Below the pieces are notes generated by a model that made no database searches, was not told where the DNA came from, and saw only the letters and a list, made by a program, of their open reading frames with translations. Made by a program: the position numbers and the translations under genes. Below, piece after piece: positions 36,001-51,000 of a stretch of DNA of 64,000 nucleotides (position 1 is the stretch's first letter; every line of letters starts with the position of its first letter). The stretch covers positions 42,553-106,552 of the forward strand of contig QNGE01001725.1 in NCBI GenBank assembly GCA_008508345.1, given 5' to 3'. The stretch comes from Paragonimus westermani (lineage: Eukaryota > Platyhelminthes > Trematoda > Plagiorchiida > Troglotrematidae).

Positions 36001-39000
36001 TTGGCTAGGCTGCACTCTGGAGGTGTAATTTATTGCTCTACCAATAGTAACAACCCATTATGGGCATCCCCGATTCTTTCCCTCACTGTGTTTCCGAAGA
36101 GTATCGATTGCAACTGCGTATCCAAAGTTTGTATATCACCAACACAAGCTGCAAAACTTAATTTAGGGAAGAAATGATTTGGCGTGCTGTTCTTCATAAT
36201 CACATTGCAAACCATTAGGTCAGCATGTTAAAGCGTCTTTTATTTTTGGTTTATAACTGAGTTTCTGTTATTTAGTTGAAGTAGAAAGCTCTTAAAAAGT
36301 TGTGGAGCACTATCTGGTTTACTAAGAGGATAGATCATTCATGGTGTCGATTTTGTTAGTTAGACCAAATGGTACAATTGTCCGAACAACCTTTCTAACA
36401 AAGGCCAGAGAATTTAGCCCCTTTTGTGTTCATGTAATAAAAAATTACAAAACAGTAAAAAGAACTTTGAGATGTTATTGTGGACTATTCGCTGTTAAAC
36501 TAATGTTTTCTCGCTATGATCCGAGCGACTAAGTGACTTCTGTTCCAATGTAAACAATATCGGAAAGACGGCAATGTAAATACTGTATCACAGAGGAGTA
36601 CTATGTACAAAAGTTAGCGATGACCGTCCCGAGGTTACAGTTTCGTAACAGTGGTGAATTCGGAGCAAATAACAGACCGTTGGAAACCAATCCTCACGAA
36701 ACAAGCAAATGGTGCACGGTCACCGCGCAAGAAACGGGGAACGATAAGCAACTTTCATGGATATTCAACGACAGAACTGCGCGGCGTGAGATTAGAGTAA
36801 AGCGAACAAATCGGCGAGCATGAACAAAGCGGTCACATGATAATCATTGACTGCCAGTCCTAGCATGACACATCTTACAGATAGAAATGTTTAGGAGGGA
36901 CCGACAGGTTATGAAGACATGGGAGGGAGGAAGCGCATTGATAAATGAAGGTCACACAACAGGTGTAAAATCTGCTGAGCTAACAAGAAATTGAGGAACC
37001 GTTAATTGTATAAGGCGCGTCGTCCATAATAACACACTGAGCAGTCGTTTAGCTGATTAAGGTTAGGGATGGACAATTGTTCAGATACGGTGGCGAGTCC
37101 AGTACAGCTTCGTAGGTAGTTTTATGTTCTGCTGGATTCACTTCCCGATGTATTTTTCGGTAGCTTTATTGCTTTCTAATAGAGGTTTACAAACATTCTG
37201 GTCATGGCTGCACTTTTAGCATGTAACCACAACTAATCAGAGAAGTTCATTCTTACTTTCTCGTAAAGAGTCGTTATAGTTTGCGTTAGACCCTACACCA
37301 AAGTTCACAAGCAATAAACAAGACTTGACGGATTAAAAAATGTTATTGCCTTCCGAACTTTATATTGTTCGTTTTGTCTAATGTGTCCCTTTTTTCAATT
37401 AAGGAGTTTTTTATGCGTATTCTTCAGCAAATTACTACTCTGTCGACATTGTTACTCGTTATAAGTTACACGGTTGCTAGCGTCGTCAGTATGTATGAAA
37501 GTTACAGTAAGACTAGACCGACGACGATAGTTATTGATAATAACAAACGGAAGGTTGTTATCATGTGCTGTTTTTGTACGTTGGTGAAGGTCTTTGCCCG
37601 GTGACTCTTCTTCTAAAACTATACATGTTTTACCCAACTTCGGTTAAGGTGACGAGTAGGTGACTGTGCGCATGTTCTTGAAAAGGCTCACAAAAACTGA
37701 GATGCATTTTTGAAAAGGATCACGTTGTAATCAGTAACGTGAGATTCATCAGTCGTAAAATTGTGATCATTTACTTGATTCAGCTGAGCGTTGTCTAACT
37801 TGATACGGTCAAAACCTAATTTTTTTCGTCTGTCTTCAATACCGTGCATGGTAGAGCTTGCTATATTTTTGAACTGAATTATATTAACTGTTTTGTGTAG
37901 GGTGGATATCGTGTAATCACATATCTCACAGTTAATCGGACGGGATTACTGGTCCAAACTGATTAGGATGGAGTCTGTCGTGATATTTCTGTGGCAAAGG
38001 GCATCAGGTGATCCATGTTGGAAACCACTCTTAATCCGACTGAAAGTTACCAATTCCTAAAATATTGGCATTATTTGCACCAAAGAAAGTTCCCATTACA
38101 ACATGTCTGCTTTCATTTTTGTTCATAAGCCTTGACCCTTACAGTTCATAGCCTCAGAATACATTAAAATAGCAGCGTACATTAATGTAATGCATTAGAC
38201 TGGCAAAGTTGTGTTTATAATATGCTGGTGTGGTCCGTGAATTCTGTGGACACGGTTTCATGGCATTTCTGAGATAAACGCGCCAGGCGATTGGAAACGA
38301 GCTATTGGAGCCGGAATTTGTTCAGTAATCGCCCACTAACGAACACTACATGCCGAAACTGGAAATATCTGTACCAGTGGCCAAATATACTCATCACTGT
38401 TAGCTCCCGTCGTATAAGTCGCTCGTCCGACCCGTGAGGTTTCGAAAACCATTTAACAATATGACGACACTTAGCGGCTTCCCCGTCGCCCGTGCGGATT
38501 CGGGCTGATCACACAAACTCGCCAGAATGAACACTTGCCAGCAGTCTGTTGAGCATATGTTTCAGAATGAAAATTAGCTAGAAAACCTACCGTCTTCATA
38601 TGCCGGATTGCTAGAAAAACCTTCTGTTTAACATCATGCCACATACTTCTTTGGATTTAGTTGTCTAAGTTACCGTAAGAGGCCGGGTGTCTCAAACCTA
38701 TACTTAAAATTCGATTGATTGTTTCCAGCACTCTGGTACCTTGATGTACGTTGATTAGTTTGTGATATACGCCTGCTTTTTCCCAACGGTTTAATCAACA
38801 TTATAAGCGGGTGAAATATGACTGTTGTTAGCGGTGTTGCGCACAGACGATACGGAACTTGCTTCATGGGACACCCCCATGGACTCATTTACAAGTGTTC
38901 AACCATAAAGGTAGATGAAACGCCAAAAAAAGACATTTGTAATACCCTCATTTATAAACGCATTGTCGCTTGCTTTACTCGGTCTCAATCCTTGTGAAGT

Positions 39001-42000
39001 ACACCTGACTGTATATTCCGGGCGCTAGTCACACGGCTGATTTGTTCCACTTTGCCGTGATATGTAACGTGAGTAAAAAATGGGTGCGCGTCTGCCAATT
39101 TTCCTCGTTTACGGTGATAGTGGTAAGTCAGATATTGGTTCTTTACCTCTGCAAATCAAGATGGCGTTTTCTACGGCACATTTGCTGCCGAAGGGAATGA
39201 GTTGGTCCCCTTCTACGGTGCATGTTTCAGTATTTAGCAGATAGACCATTTGGTTCCGGATGTATAACGGATTTTAGATGTTTGGTCGTCCGAGCCGTGG
39301 AAGTCCAAGATAGCTGTTTGTCAGAATGGGTTGAATAAAGCTCATAGCTGACGGCAGGTGTCGCACCCTATCGATTTTACAATCAGCTTCCGTAGAAAAG
39401 AAGCACTGTGATCCAGTTTCACTCCTGTTAGAGTTGATCAGTAGTGCATATCCTCGCCGTAGCGGAGGTCTGAACTACAACCAAGTTTTCATTTGGAAAC
39501 TATGTTGACCACTGCACCAAGGATTTCATGTTGGACACGGCTATATACATAATTATATATATACATATATATATATATAGATTATCGTGCGCAAACTCTC
39601 AGCCGTATTCATTCTGCCAAGAGGAAGGCCCCTGCAGAATGTGTCTTTTTAAAAGGGACTATTTTTGAAGTCTCTGGAAATGTGACGTCTGCACTTAATT
39701 TTTAGTGGTATGCAGTTTATAGTAATCAACATCTCTTACCTGGTGCCAGCAATAATAATCAATATTTCATCCAGCCAATGTTAAACCCAACATGTACGTC
39801 CTGCCCACCTAGGAACATTTGTTCAAATATGCCTGACAAACTGTTTCCCCACGCTGAGTACAGGTGCACAATTTGTCATTCACAAATAAGTTTTATTATG
39901 GTTAGCTCTACACTACCTGATACACCTCTGGTCGTTCAATCTCTGAAACTCCTTCTCATCAGTTGAACTGTTTACATGATCGTTCACGTATTGTACGCAT
40001 CACCTCATTCCCAAATACTTGTGCTGTTTCAATGCTCCTATCGCTAACCTTCCCCCCGCTTCCTTTCTAACACCACGATAGTTTTTACACCATAGTTTGC
40101 CACAGTTTGTCAGTTATTTCTTTTCACTGGAAAAACGAACAGAAATTCTATATATCCCATGATTTCCATCCTGTAGGTTTGCGGTTTGCAAATCAGTAAT
40201 CAGTTCAGCATTCGAAATCGCGTGATTGCCGCCTCGCCACTATCTATATCCGCTGCACCCGGTCTCATTCTGGCTCATGGACATGTGGCGACGCATTTGA
40301 AAAATACGCCAGCCGACGTGTTTGTTAGTTCGGACGGCGGTTACACTTGGATCAAGGTGAGCTTTGCAAAGAACAGTTGTCCGGCAGGTGTGCAGCCGTT
40401 TATCACTCATCCCAAATGAATGTTCGTTGTGGGGCTTAGGCGGTGACCACTGTGGTATGGGAAGAGTGTGCGTGGTTTTATCGGGCGTGTAGGTATGAGT
40501 CACTACTGTCTGAAAGTTCAGAGATGAATGTGGGGTTAACCACATGACCCCTCTGGCTCCCGGCTACGGTGACCTTAGATTTTCCGAACCTTAGGCGAAT
40601 GGCAAGTAGTATTGCTGTTGGGTGGTCGTACCAACCACCACGTGGCTGCCTTTGCTGATGCGTATGTTTGCTTCTGCGAGGAGGTCACGTTGGGCAACCT
40701 GAACACGTGGCTGGTTCAGTTCGATTTATTTCGCAATCTACTGCTTCGTACTCGTTTTCATGGCGTTATTTAGCCCACGGTGTTATGTCTGTAGTGCGCA
40801 ATAATCAACGTATATTAAACACATCCGATGTCAATCAAGTAAGCTTGAAGTTTCCGCTGTCAGTGGACTCTATGTACGTTTCACCAAAGGGTATGTATTG
40901 ATACAGCCCTCATATATCCACAGCAAAGATTCGCGGACCATAAAGGGAGCACATTTAAGCAATGTACCAGGTTGTGTACTTAAATTTCCCTCAACATTCA
41001 GTGTGACTGTCACGGTCAGTCCATCAGTTAAGCATAAAATGAATTATCCTACATAAGTGCAGTCTGTTGGGTGGTGATGACGACAGATGACGCTGACACT
41101 TGACCAACTGTACCGCACACACTGAATCTTCTCTCAGGATGACGAAAAATTAGCCTAGGTTCGTCTGCTAAGGTAACTAGATTCCACTTAACACCATGCT
41201 AGGTACGCCGTCTAGCGACCTGAACTATTCTTGTCTTCTAGTTCCTCCTTACCAGAAAAGAGATTCACGTATGCCGCACCCGGATGGTATCCACATGTTG
41301 CTTGCATGTTGTTGCATTGTGCTTAAGGATACCAAGATGATGTCGAATTAAGTAGGGTAGTGTCAGTAACAATAGGGCCGTTTTATGACCCGTTTTCATT
41401 ATAGCTCGCAAATGAGTTCTGTGACAGACAAAGTTTTGTGAACATTATCGAGTTGGTCAGTTGAACAGGAAAAAAATCAGTTTCATGTATCTACCCGTGA
41501 CTATCAGTCTGCGTTGATTGCAACACACACCTGTTTTTTACAGGTTCATCATTTCACTGACATCGAGTAATAAGTGGACCGAATATAATATATATTATAT
41601 GCATGATCCCGGAGGAAAAGCATTTGTCAATAAATCCGGAGAACAATGGTCACATACACCAATTTGTTGTGGATGCAACCATGGCAGGTCGATTGAACTA
41701 AGGAACACATGGAAACACATAACACATGATTAACGTGGTAGATGGTGTTAAGAAGGCTCATGACTATCCACTGCCTTGAGACAGGGCAGGTAGGAATTTT
41801 GGGGTTATTCTAAGGAACAACTGTGCAATTACCACGTACAATTCATGCGCAGTCTTCTTTGTATTTTATACGCCCGTCCTTCCTTATCGTCTCCTCCCTT
41901 ATGTTAATTAATAGGTTTTTCAGCCTCTTTCAATTTATGAGCTCGGGTTAGCTCCGCGCTGATCACATTCACTGATGCTCACATATTTGCCTATTTGCAC

Positions 42001-45000
42001 CCCACTGCCCTTGATCTTTTAAAAGTCTGAGACTATTCAATCTGTCAGGTGATAGAAAGCTCCGGATGTCGATGTCGAAACCCACTTTCTTTGTATTCCA
42101 ATGGTTTTTCAGTGGTTTGTCATCCTGTCTTTCACTTTGTGTGACCTGATTTGACAGCATAACGTCTTACTGTCAAACGTCGCATTCAGATATAGGTGCT
42201 TCTAGTTGGTGCGATATGTGGCTTTCCTTGCCACTTTTTTACGTTCCAGAAAAGTGAAGTAGCCAATGGTTGCATATGATTTTTCTCGATTCGCCCTTTT
42301 GCCTTGGCATGATTCACTATTATTTAAGGTAGAACATACTTATCTTGCGCGATCGTTGGTGCTCATGAGAGCTTCTGTTGTCCAGTCAATGGAGGTATCT
42401 TGGTCAGTGTGGTATGTACGCATGTACTGTTTGAACCACTTTGTTGTGTGATGTGCTTAATGACCTGTCGATATGTTCAACGCACTGGTCTGAATATGTG
42501 TTCAAGCAAGGTGAGCTTTATTCAAAACCCATGAGACAATTCTGTCAATGGTTTTGGTTTCGATGGCCATCAATTAGTTAAGCTGAGTTCAACAGACGAC
42601 TGCCGTCCTTGGCTCTGTCTCACAGAGATCTGAAGATCCATGACCTAAAACTCGAAGTCAACAGACATGCAGGCGGTAAGGCAGACAACGAAGGTGAACG
42701 TCTGTCAAAAAGTACGGCTGACTCCTTTAATACACTGAATGTGAACATACAGTCAGTACGGAAAATACAAGGTGGTTTTACGAAGAAGAAAGTCTATGCT
42801 AATTTTATTCCCCTCAGATAATAAGCGGAGTTGAAAGCGGTCAGTTATTAGCTCTGGATTAGGTCATATTCACATTGAAGGGAAAATATGTGCGACATTG
42901 CATTAATCATGAACTGGATACTTTGGTATCATGACACGTGAGTCTGGAATATTACTTTCCCATCAAATGAGGTATGGAGGTAAAACGATGCGTTTGCCAG
43001 CTGAAATGGCAAGAACGACTCCACCTGCAGAATTGGGTAAACGGAACACTTCATTTCATAACATTCCTTTGTGGTAAAAATCATCAGTGGTGAGCGGGAC
43101 GTATATAACGAACCAGACGGGGAAAATCTCAAGCAGAGTGCTTTTCTCACTCTCCCTAGTACATACTGTCGGAGTGAAGAGAGCGCGCATTGCAAGCAAG
43201 TTTACTGCCATTAACGGGCCGTTAAAGTTGAAACCTGCACTGAGGCGAAGTTTGAGATTCAACATATCATTGCCGTGATCTAATTAAAGGTGGCTGGTTC
43301 CACAAATGGCTATTTTATTTATCGGGAACCTAACAAAAGCCGGACCCTTCAAGAATATTAGCCTTCCTAACAGTCGGAAATTGACCGGCTTTTCCAGAAA
43401 TTAGTGAGTTTCAACTAGTCAAGGCAGTGTGGCTGCTTGGAATACAATATCTACTAGTCAATGTATAAAAACCGGAGTGAGGGGCGCCTATTATGGTTGT
43501 GCGATCGAATCAAGGGAAAGATTTAGGCCTAGTTTGTCGTCTGTCCTGCAAGCTGCCGTAAAAGTGTATGATTATGTTTGACGAACGAATATTTCAAATC
43601 ATTCTGCAGACTAAGCGAATACATTAACCTTGTCTGGCGGTGTCGCTGAAAATTAAGTCCTAATGAGTGAAATGTTTAATTTGAATGAATGTGGGGATAA
43701 CGATTGAGGACATTGTCTCTGCCGGTGTCAACGTACCTAGTGAGTAGGACTTGCAAACCTTATGTAAAGGACACATCAGAAAAAAGTGGTTTCAACTTCT
43801 TCTGTGAAGCTACATTTAGCCATAGTTTCAGCACCATGGGCGGCATACGTCAACGCTGTCCGCTCTCACCATGCTTGTTTAATTTCATCATAGACGAACA
43901 AATGAAGGATTGTCTCCAGCACTCACAAGATGCCGACGTGGACCTCCTACCTGGTGAAAGACTGACCAATCTTGATTATGCTGACGACAAGGTGTTGCTG
44001 TTTAGCAACTTTCAAGCAGCACAAGCAACGTTAGACGCTATTTCGCGTTCCGCCAAATACTCCGGGATGCGCTTTGCAGCCTCAAAATGCAAAGTGNNNN
44101 NNNNNNNNNNNNNNNNNNNNNNNNNNNNNNNNNNNNNNNNNNNNNNNNNNNNNNNNNNNNNNNNNNNNNNNNNNNNNNNNNNNNNNNNNNNNNNNNNNNN
44201 NNNNNNNNNNNNNNNNNNNNNNNNNNNNNNNNNNNNNNNNNNNNNNNNNNNNNNNNNNNNNNNNNNNNNNNNNNNNNNNNNNNNNNNNNNNNNNNNNNNN
44301 NNNNNNNNNNNNNNNNNNNNNNNNNNNNNNNNNNNNNNNNNNNNNNNNNNNNNNNNNNNNNNNNNNNNNNNNNNNNNNNNNNNNNNNNNNNNNNNNNNNN
44401 NNNNNNNNNNNNNNNNNNNNNNNNNNNNNNNNNNNNNNNNNNNNNNNNNNNNNNNNNNNNNNNNNNNNNNNNNNNNNNNNNNNNNNNNNNNNNNNNNNNN
44501 NNNNNNNNNNNNNNNNNNNNNNNNNNNNNNNNNNNNNNNNNNNNNTTTTTCCCTCATGTTTGTGTGGCAGTTAAGCATTAGTGTGAACCACTGACGTATT
44601 ACTGTCCATGATGATGATGATGACTTTCAGCCATGCAGTTGGGTTCATAACTGGCAACATGTGCAGCATTAACATATGGAGTTCAGCGTGCTAAATTCAT
44701 CAGCCATTATATGGGCCTAACCTCCTTATGAGTCGCATCTGTTAAATACATCGTTTCCGTAAATGTTCCCGAGTTTTATTTCTTCCAATCTTACCTGCAT
44801 TCCTTATGGTCTGAAAAGCAGCATATTGCAATATGTTCTCAATATCTATTTTGATGCGCGTATACGTTCACTTTTTTGCTAGCGTTCACATATGTGCCCT
44901 TTGGACCATCGCTGTCAAACACGTATGAATTAATCATGTCTGAAATAATGGTCTTCCAGTAACATACCATCTCCAAGCGTACGGTAACTGACTGTTTCCT

Positions 45001-48000
45001 TGCAAGGTAGCCCACCTCACCCAGGTGACGTCAACACTCAAATTGTGCGTTGGTGCATTCGACACAAACAGCTGTGGGCACAGAGTGTGCTGTTCACTCA
45101 GGCACCCATGTGTCCTAAGGTGTTATGAATAACATCAAAGTTGCGACTGGAATTACAAATCTGCTTGCCTGCCTAAAAATGTTATCAAAAATAGGCCATT
45201 TATGGACTGTCCCAGTAATATTTATTATCAAATTTTGTGATTTTTTGATTGTCCGGAAACTGCGGCCTCTCAGGAAATTTAGTGTATATGTATACTTCGT
45301 ATGCATACAGCCTGCTTTCTGTCAATTATTAGGTTCTCAATAAGACGACGCAGTTGTTGTGGAGCAAAGCAAGTTCAAACTCCTGCCGATTGCATAAAAG
45401 TTGCAACACGAGAGTTCTGTACTTTTGAAACCGCGTTCTCTATTCCTAAAACCGTTTTCAGTAGTTGGAACCTTGATTTTCCGGTAATGGCGACTAATTC
45501 TTGATAGTGCTACTAGTGGGGATTTGAAGACAATTCGCCCCCTTTTTATAATAAGTTAGTAGGTTGCGGTCATTTCGACTGGCGACTTAGCCGGAAGTCC
45601 CTATGATTCCTCATTCTATCGGGTAATTACGATCATCATCCCACTGTCAGTCCTTCGAATTCATCCGAATGCCACTTGTTTCATCGGGATCCCTTTCCAA
45701 TCAGACGGTAGAAACTTTAACAGACGGACTTACCAGCTCATCTCCTGTTTTCCTGGTTAATACCTAATTTAAAGCCTGTTATCTTTTGTTCCGTGTTTTG
45801 AAATGGGTTGTACTGGGATCTTCGTGATGAACTAAGCATATTGCTGAATCTCAATTATATTTCAAGTTGATTATAACGATGTCTTACGCAATCATCTCAC
45901 TGGTATCGAAACCTATTTCTATCGGAGCTGGTGTCCACAGAGCACTTTAATGGCATCCAATTAATTTAACCTTCCAGGTAACCGCATCTGATAACGCAGT
46001 TACAGCTGCCTGTGAATCGGAACGATCAGACCACAATTGGTATTCAAGCTACGTCTTCCGTGACACTTATAAGGCCCATTCTCCTTCATCTGGGATAAAT
46101 TAGGTGAAAAACTGAATACAAGTATGTGCGCTGCGAAGTCCCTGGAGAACATTTACCCAGTTTCGCTTAAATCAGAATGGGTAGGAAAAATTAGATGAGA
46201 AAAACAGTCTGCTACTGAACGAATTTATGGTGGTCCGCCAAGGAAGTAATGAAATGTGAAGATAGTGTAGTGGATCGGGCGGATCAGAAGAGAGATTAAG
46301 CTGTTTAAGCATCCCGGTGGGTCACACTGTATTTTCGTGTAAACAAAGTGTGCGGCAAATGAATGGTGCATATTAGTTGCAGTGGTTCATTTATGACAAG
46401 GAATGTATAAGCCTAAGAGAATTCTACGTGACATACTTAGTCCTGCTGAAACGATTCCATTGTTTTATTTCCAATAAGTTCTTCCATCTGGTCATGATTG
46501 GTCCCGTTAGATTTCTATGGTGATGAGCTGCCATTAAACGAAGTAGTCTGTGGAAAGAATAAAACAAAATACCTTATTACCAACATGGCATTATAACTCA
46601 GTAAAATCTTACTGACATGACATTATGCTTGCTTTCAGGCCAACAGTACACGTCCACCCGGCAACGCATTAGGCAAAGATCCGTTGAACGAAGTTCGAAC
46701 AAGCATCTTTTAGGGTTTTCACTCGGTGTCCCTATTAGCTAGAAGACCGGCACAATGAATATCTCTGAAGGGGGAGAGACGACTCAGCTAATTTGCTTCG
46801 ATCAAATTCCTGGGCTGTCCCCGTGTGATCACTTCAGTCAAGGACGAAACCGTTCTTCGGGTTTTTGTTTGTGAGTAGTTATCGCAAAGCAAAGGTTTGA
46901 ACAAACTACTCTCACTTACACCGTCTATACTCGTCACATGCTGACTAAACATTCAATGTAGTTTAGGCCGGAAGGCATTCAGCACTATCGCTTCCCTGTT
47001 CGTGATTTCACATCGTAGTCATCGCTGGTTGTAAATCGCCCACCATTAACGAGAGTATCGGTCATTCTGGTTCTGACCGTTGTAAAATCGTATGCAAACG
47101 TTTGGCACTGAAAACTATCGGGAACGCCTGTCGGGTAACCAGTAAGTTGCGCTATTCTAAAAACTTCGTAGCTTACCGCATCCAACCCTATATTTGATTC
47201 TCGTCGGAAGTTCATTGACCGCAATATAGACGAGATCGTGTGTACAGTTATATTCTCCCTCTTGTAAAAACCCAGGAATTTATGGGTATAACTTAGGTTG
47301 TCCAAAATAAGGACGGCATATTGCTACACTTTTCTGCTGGTCACTGTTGCTAACATCAACTTTCTGTGCTTATCTTGGATAGTGGTGGAATCGATCAGCA
47401 AACGTTCAAAAGGTGACGGTCGTTAAACTGTTCGGTTTGCCAGAAAGGTGGCGACAACACAACCAATGATCTTCAAGTTGGCCATCACTCATATTTTATG
47501 GCAGCCTTCGTATTCAGATAGACTTTCCAGCCAGCAATCGGGTACTGATGGCCTAGGGGATAGTCAACATTCGGAATCTCGCCATTTTTGATCGATTCCT
47601 TGGTACTCGGTAGACAATCTGAAAAGCATCTTTCTTACTGACAGAATGATTGGTGTCGGTCAAATGAGCACCAGTCGCACTTGAAACAGTTCTAATCTAA
47701 CCACTGTTCAACCACGCAGGATAATGTTCACGCACACTGTTAGACAGTCGCCTTGTAGTACCGCCAATATATGATGCTGGGCCCGAGTAAACGAATGAAT
47801 ACACATAACTAGTTGTCGAACATGAAAGTGTGTCTTTGAGTTGTGACATGATAACGTGTGTTGACTGACTTTCTGAGATTCCATGGGGTGTATGGAGACG
47901 TAAGCATGCAACATTCATGGTACCCCAATGTTAGTTGGCAATCCTCTTTCTGGTTAAGAACAGACCTGGACAGTTTTGTTCATTTTTGTCCTTCCTGGTG

Positions 48001-51000
48001 ATTCCTATTGTGGAACTATCATCCGAACCAGATATGTATTTGCCTTATGGTTGATTTCCTTATGGTTGATTTCCTTTAGGAATTACCAGGCTAGATCAAC
48101 AGAACTGCTTTGTGGGGTGGTGAGTGGTTGTTTAAAAAGGGTTCAGATACCTAGTACTCGGTGTTAATTCAAACAGGACGGCAACATTAATTCCGTTATT
48201 AAATAAGATTGTCAAAGCAAAGTGAACTAATGAGAGCTCTCAACGAAGCCATGAAATACGCCGTGTAGTGAACAAACTCCTCGTCCATTTTTACTATGAT
48301 AGATGTAGTGCGGACATATTACCGCAGGGCATTCTTTACTAGTAAAACTGGACACTTGGAATTGGGAAGGTGATCTGCACGAGTGGTCGTGTGCATGATT
48401 AATAAAATGGTGGTTTTTCCAGCCCTAGACGCAAGTGTTTCCTTTCAAGAGACGAACTATTTTATTTGTGCATAAGCAGGCTTCCTAGTTGGGTTGTCTA
48501 TAACGTTTCATAACCTTGTGGAATGGGATTGGACTGCACGGTTTCCTACATGTAGAAAATTCAGCCAATCAGAGCTCACTTAAAAGTGGGTGCAAACGGA
48601 TCCGTGATCAGCTGACCCCAGTAGATCAAAAACGGTAAACGGTTGCTACACAGAACTTGCCTGTAAGTGCTGGTGATTAAAACAAGATGTCTGAACGCGT
48701 ATCAAATCTGAACAATCGGCTGCTTAAGTCCTGACTGTGGAACACGACAAGTCGGTTGTCAAAACGCACAGTTTGTCACCAAAAATAAACTGTTAATGTC
48801 AGCATTGTTGACCTTGTGTAAAAAGCGCGTAGTTTTTCTAACAAACTGAAAGTGCTCGGTGCAGCTAAAACAACTGTTGACCTAAATTTCGGTGAACGTT
48901 CGCAAATTAAACAAAAAGTTTTGTGTTTGAGAAAAGACGACCTTCAAGGCGTCCGTGGATGAAAGTAGAGACAATTTCCACTTAGCGTGTCCAACAACGG
49001 TGTCTAGGGAGTTCGTATTTTTAGTTGACCAAGGACGCCTCTATGATGACTGTTCCATCTGAAATGATCACGTCCTTTCAGCATCTTCTGTAAGGGTTCA
49101 GGTCTTGTTGGAAAATCTGGAACCTACTTCACGTTTTAAGCGCACTTTTCGAAAAAACACCCCACTCTTGCCACATCGGTTGAAACGGGAGCCTTCACAG
49201 CTGTGCTCATGCAGTTTACGCTTAGTTGACGTTTTCCAGCAGCCTGAGAACCTGTTTGTAGAGCATTAACCACTCAGTTGCTTGAAATTCGTCAGAGGTC
49301 CACAGCACCTAATATTTGAATGATGCTCAACGGTTGTTGATTTTGTATTTCTAAAGTAGGTCTGAAAAATCATTTGTATACACGGCAGTTAGTAACGTAA
49401 CCGGACGCACTGCAAACTTTTCTCTAATGCGGGACCAAACTGGTTGCCATTTGCAAGACGCTCAATCAAAATGAAACATCTGTTATCAAAAAGATTATCG
49501 AACACTCACACTTTTCGGAAAATTGTTAAGAATGAAAGTATTGCTGTCTGTCTGAGTGGGTTAACCCCTATATCAGAAGAAGCAGCCAGGGAATGCGGTC
49601 GCAGGATTCTACTGAAAAACACACTAGTTTTAATATACTGTTCAATGTACCCTCCGAAACTGTGTCTGGCTAGGTTTGCCGTCCGGTTGGAAAGTCTCTC
49701 CACGTAGAATCTAGAAAGAATGCTGCCTATGGGAAATGTGGAATAGGACTCTATGTGCTACTCAACAGTGGCATTACTGATTTGTATGTAACGAAGACAG
49801 AAGTTAGAATGCAGTGGTTGTGATGAAACTGTTGTTGACAGCTTGGCACGAAGGACAGTTATGTGATAGATCTAAAAGACTCTTGCATAATCTTCAACAC
49901 TCTGAACGACAGACTAGTAGCTGAGCCAGAAAATCGGATGAGATTTGTAGCGTCGAAGAAGTGTTCGGTTTTTCTACAAAATACGCATGCATTGGGGTTT
50001 GTACACAAGTAGGAAAAATTTCCTCATGGGAGACACTCCCATACCAATAGCAACTGATGATTTTCAAATTCAACGTCCACTACGACAGTCGCAACTTTCA
50101 CATTTCTCAAACACGTAAGTATTTTTTGATGATTTCTGTCTAAAACTGTATCCGTTTCCTAGTTTTAGCGTGAGTCCGAGCATGACTCTGAGTTAGATTT
50201 TCGTTATCCCTATGGAAGGTCACTTGACCTTCGAGCAGTGGAGATCTGCAAAAACAACTGATGCGTAAACAGATCACTTTCAATATTCTCGTGCAGAGCT
50301 AATCTTCCGAGTGAAACAATCGTTCGATCCCGGAGACACAAATATTTGTCTATCCGATAACTCAACTTCATTGGAATGTCCAGCTCTGAGCACACCATCT
50401 TTAAAGATGGAGTTCCTTGCAAACTTCCGTCGTCAGATTACTGCTTACTTTTTTTCTAAAGTAAATATTTAACCAGTTTCATTTGACGACCTTCCTATAT
50501 TATCACTGAAGAACAAAAATTTCGAATTTATTCTGTAAAATCTGTCAACCTAATATTGCTTTAGATCTTGAAGTCCACAAGGAGTCGAATGTTTACTTCA
50601 CTCCGAAGTTCCAAAGAAGGCTCCACGAAAGAGACCATGTTTGCCCACCAGGTCACCGAGTCAGATCAGAAGTCATAAACCCAAGCAGTGAAATACATGA
50701 ACAAACGCGCTCCATAGAATGACCAGATACAAGCTTCAGAAGTTCGGACTGGCAGAACAATTAACAAATCATTTGGCCGGATGGAAGAGTGAATATCAGT
50801 CTGATCCACACAAGTGATAAAGTGACAACAGGCTACACATCACAGAGACAACAATAGTATTTAGACTGTTTTGTAGGTTATTTCTCCTATTCGTTCCGAG
50901 TATTCATTACGGCATTTTTTATATTTTCAATGCTATCACCGATACAGGCGTTGGATGGTCCACATCACTACCAGATCGCCAACCGTGGTGGGTTACTTGT

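Larger units (their letters stand above)
31141..40176 (+). other. Intron 9 (about 9.0 kb), rich in hammerhead elements
   Basis: Contains two adjacent copies of the inverted-arm hammerhead element at 34.19-34.78 and 34.94-35.29 kb and a partial copy at 39.39-39.54 kb. The rest (31.1-34.1 and 35.3-39.3 kb) shows only short frames without domains. An AT-dinucleotide run lies at 39541-39580. Confidence 0.5.
40357..50947 (+). other. Intron 10 (about 10.6 kb), with RTE and Penelope fragments
   Basis: Contains an RTE-like RT fragment (43704-44095) that runs into an assembly gap, and a Penelope-like endonuclease fragment with an attached hammerhead-element tail (47471-47918, minus strand). A 15-bp tandem duplication lies at 48043-48072. 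Elsewhere (40.4-43.6, 44.6-47.4 and 48.1-50.9 kb) no domain or repeat was recognised. Confidence 0.5.
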
